Below, one piece after another: positions 4,408 to 5,260 of a DNA stretch of 5,260 nucleotides. Position numbers and translations under genes: made by a program. Every line of letters starts with the position of its first letter. Position 1 is the stretch's first letter. A model generated the notes under the pieces. The model was not told the origin of the DNA and searched no databases. It saw only the letters and a list, made by a program, of their open reading frames with translations. Source of the stretch: JBJXFY01 sp046155815 (GTDB lineage Bacteria; Verrucomicrobiota; Verrucomicrobiia; Limisphaerales; CAIMTB01). The DNA is taken from positions 1-5,260 of the forward strand of contig JBJXFY010000221.1 of NCBI GenBank assembly GCA_046155815.1. The letters run 5' to 3'.

Positions 4408-5260
4408 ATGAATGACCTCATCCTCCTGCTGAACCGCGCCGGGGCCGCCGCCATGGCCTTCGCCGGCCCGGCCTTCCTCCAGTCCGCCGTGCTCATCGCC
4501 GTGGTGGCCGTGCTGGATCTCCTGTTGCGCCGTCGCGCGCCGGCGGCCGTGCGCGCCGCGCTGTGGCTGCTCGTGCTGGTGAAGCTGGCGCTGCCGCCCT
4601 CGCTCGCGCTGCCCACCGGGCTGGGCTACTGGCTGCACCGCCCAGATGCGCGGCCTGCGGCCGGGGCGTTCGCACCCGCCGTCTTTCTCGAGGCCAACAG
4701 CGCGCTCCTGCCGTCGCCGCCCGCCGCGCCGTCACCGCGGCCGGCCCCGCGGCTGCGGGTCGAAGCCTGGCTGCTCGCAGCCTGGGCGGCCGGCACGCTG
4801 GCGCTGGCGGGCGTCACCTTCGCCCAATGGCTCCGCGTCCGCCGACTCGTCCGCAGTGCGCGGCCGGCCACGCCGGAACTGATCATCCGCCTCGAACGCG
4901 CCGCAAAGAGGCTCGGCCTGCGGCGTGCCGTACGCCTGCGGCTGACGGACAGCCCGCACGGGCCGCTGGTGTTCGGCCTGTTCCGGCCGGTGATTCTCCT
5001 GCCCGAACAGCTCGTTGCCGAACTCACCGCCGACCAGCTCGGCGACGTGCTGCTGCACGAGCTGGCCCATGTCCGTCGCGGCGACCTCTGGATCGGTCAC
5101 GCGCAGGCGCTCCTGCAAATCCTGTGGTGGTGGCACCCGCTCGTCTGGCTGGCCGGCCGCCGGCTCGACCGCGCCCGCGAGGAGGCCGCCGACGAGGCCG
5201 TGGTGGGCGCGCTCGAACGCGAGCCACAGCGCTATGCCGAAACCCTGGTCGCCGTGGCAC
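4408..5260 (+). CDS. BlaR1-like M56 family membrane metallopeptidase (partial, C-terminus outside window)
   Basis: Sensor/protease partner of the preceding repressor. In the family, a signal such as a beta-lactam or cell-wall stress activates a cytoplasmic zinc protease domain that leads to repressor loss. The window holds 284 residues from ATG 4408. Hydrophobic segments occur at about 18-40, 48-68, 120-142 and 232-249. The second contains the typical ALWLLVLVKLALPPS (51-65). A Pro/Ala-rich loop lies at about 78-115. VFGLFRPVILLPEQL (188-202) precedes the zinc motif HELAH (217-221, followed by VRRGD), and REEAAD (257-262) supplies the probable third ligand Glu258 in an ExxxD arrangement. WWWHPLVW (240-247) is also characteristic. 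The catalytic set is complete. The in-window part cannot show whether a penicillin-binding sensor domain, a TonB-like domain or something else follows. ATG 4408 is chosen because the GTG overlapping the repressor stop is out of frame. Confidence 0.93.
   Translation, partial: MNDLILLLNRAGAAAMAFAGPAFLQSAVLIAVVAVLDLLLRRRAPAAVRAALWLLVLVKLALPPSLALPTGLGYWLHRPDARPAAGAFAPAVFLEANSALLPSPPAAPSPRPAPRLRVEAWLLAAWAAGTLALAGVTFAQWLRVRRLVRSARPATPELIIRLERAAKRLGLRRAVRLRLTDSPHGPLVFGLFRPVILLPEQLVAELTADQLGDVLLHELAHVRRGDLWIGHAQALLQILWWWHPLVWLAGRRLDRAREEAADEAVVGALEREPQRYAETLVAVA

Noticed and set aside
1953..4616. Very long (887-codon) open frame on the minus strand
   Set aside because: It runs antisense through lpxD, the Uma2-family gene, the BlaI-like gene and into the M56 gene, all clearly recognisable on the plus strand. 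Its translation is Gly/Ala/Arg/Val/Asp-rich with no family motif. Stop codons are rare in the antisense frame of GC-rich genes.
1..5260. CRISPR array, tRNA, rRNA, insertion sequence or attachment site
   Set aside because: I looked on both strands and saw no regularly spaced repeats, tRNA-like cloverleaf, rRNA signature, transposase motif or terminal inverted repeats with target duplications.

Overview
The window is uniformly GC-rich (roughly two thirds or more G+C by eye, with G/C-dominated third codon positions). It comes from a Gram-negative-type bacterium: lpxD implies lipid A and an outer membrane. Three things are compatible with a verrucomicrobial, Opitutaceae-like genome: the Ib-type aspartate aminotransferase, the Uma2-family protein, and the BlaI/M56 pair in GC-rich DNA with few Shine-Dalgarno motifs. 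That placement is inference and was not checked by any search.

Layout. (1) 1-697, minus strand: the N-terminal 232 residues of a class I PLP aminotransferase (aspartate aminotransferase, subgroup Ib); its C-terminus lies beyond the left edge. (2) 698-1063: a 366-bp divergent intergenic region with several GC hairpins, including one copy of a two-hairpin repeat. (3) 1064-2038, plus: membrane fatty acid desaturase with three histidine boxes. (4) 2055-3086, plus: lpxD, 16 bp after the desaturase, so the two are probably co-transcribed as a membrane-lipid unit. (5) 3135-3812, plus: Uma2-family PD-(D/E)XK-like protein with a GTG start. (6) 3813-4007: intergenic region with a second copy of the two-hairpin repeat, another hairpin, and a 28-bp inverted repeat just upstream of a regulator gene. 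(7) 4008-4394, plus: BlaI/MecI-family repressor. (8) 4408 to the right edge, plus: N-terminal 284 residues of a BlaR1-like M56 membrane metallopeptidase, cut by the window.

How they work together. The desaturase and LpxD both shape acyl chains of membrane lipids, the first probably of phospholipid acyl groups and the second of lipid A. The BlaI-like repressor and M56 peptidase form a classic sensor/repressor pair, and the inverted repeat at 3955-3982 is the natural candidate for its autoregulatory operator. No beta-lactamase lies in the window, so what the pair controls is unknown. The region is mostly ordinary chromosome. The observations most worth following up are the dispersed hairpin repeat, the candidate BlaI operator, and the desaturase-lpxD pairing.
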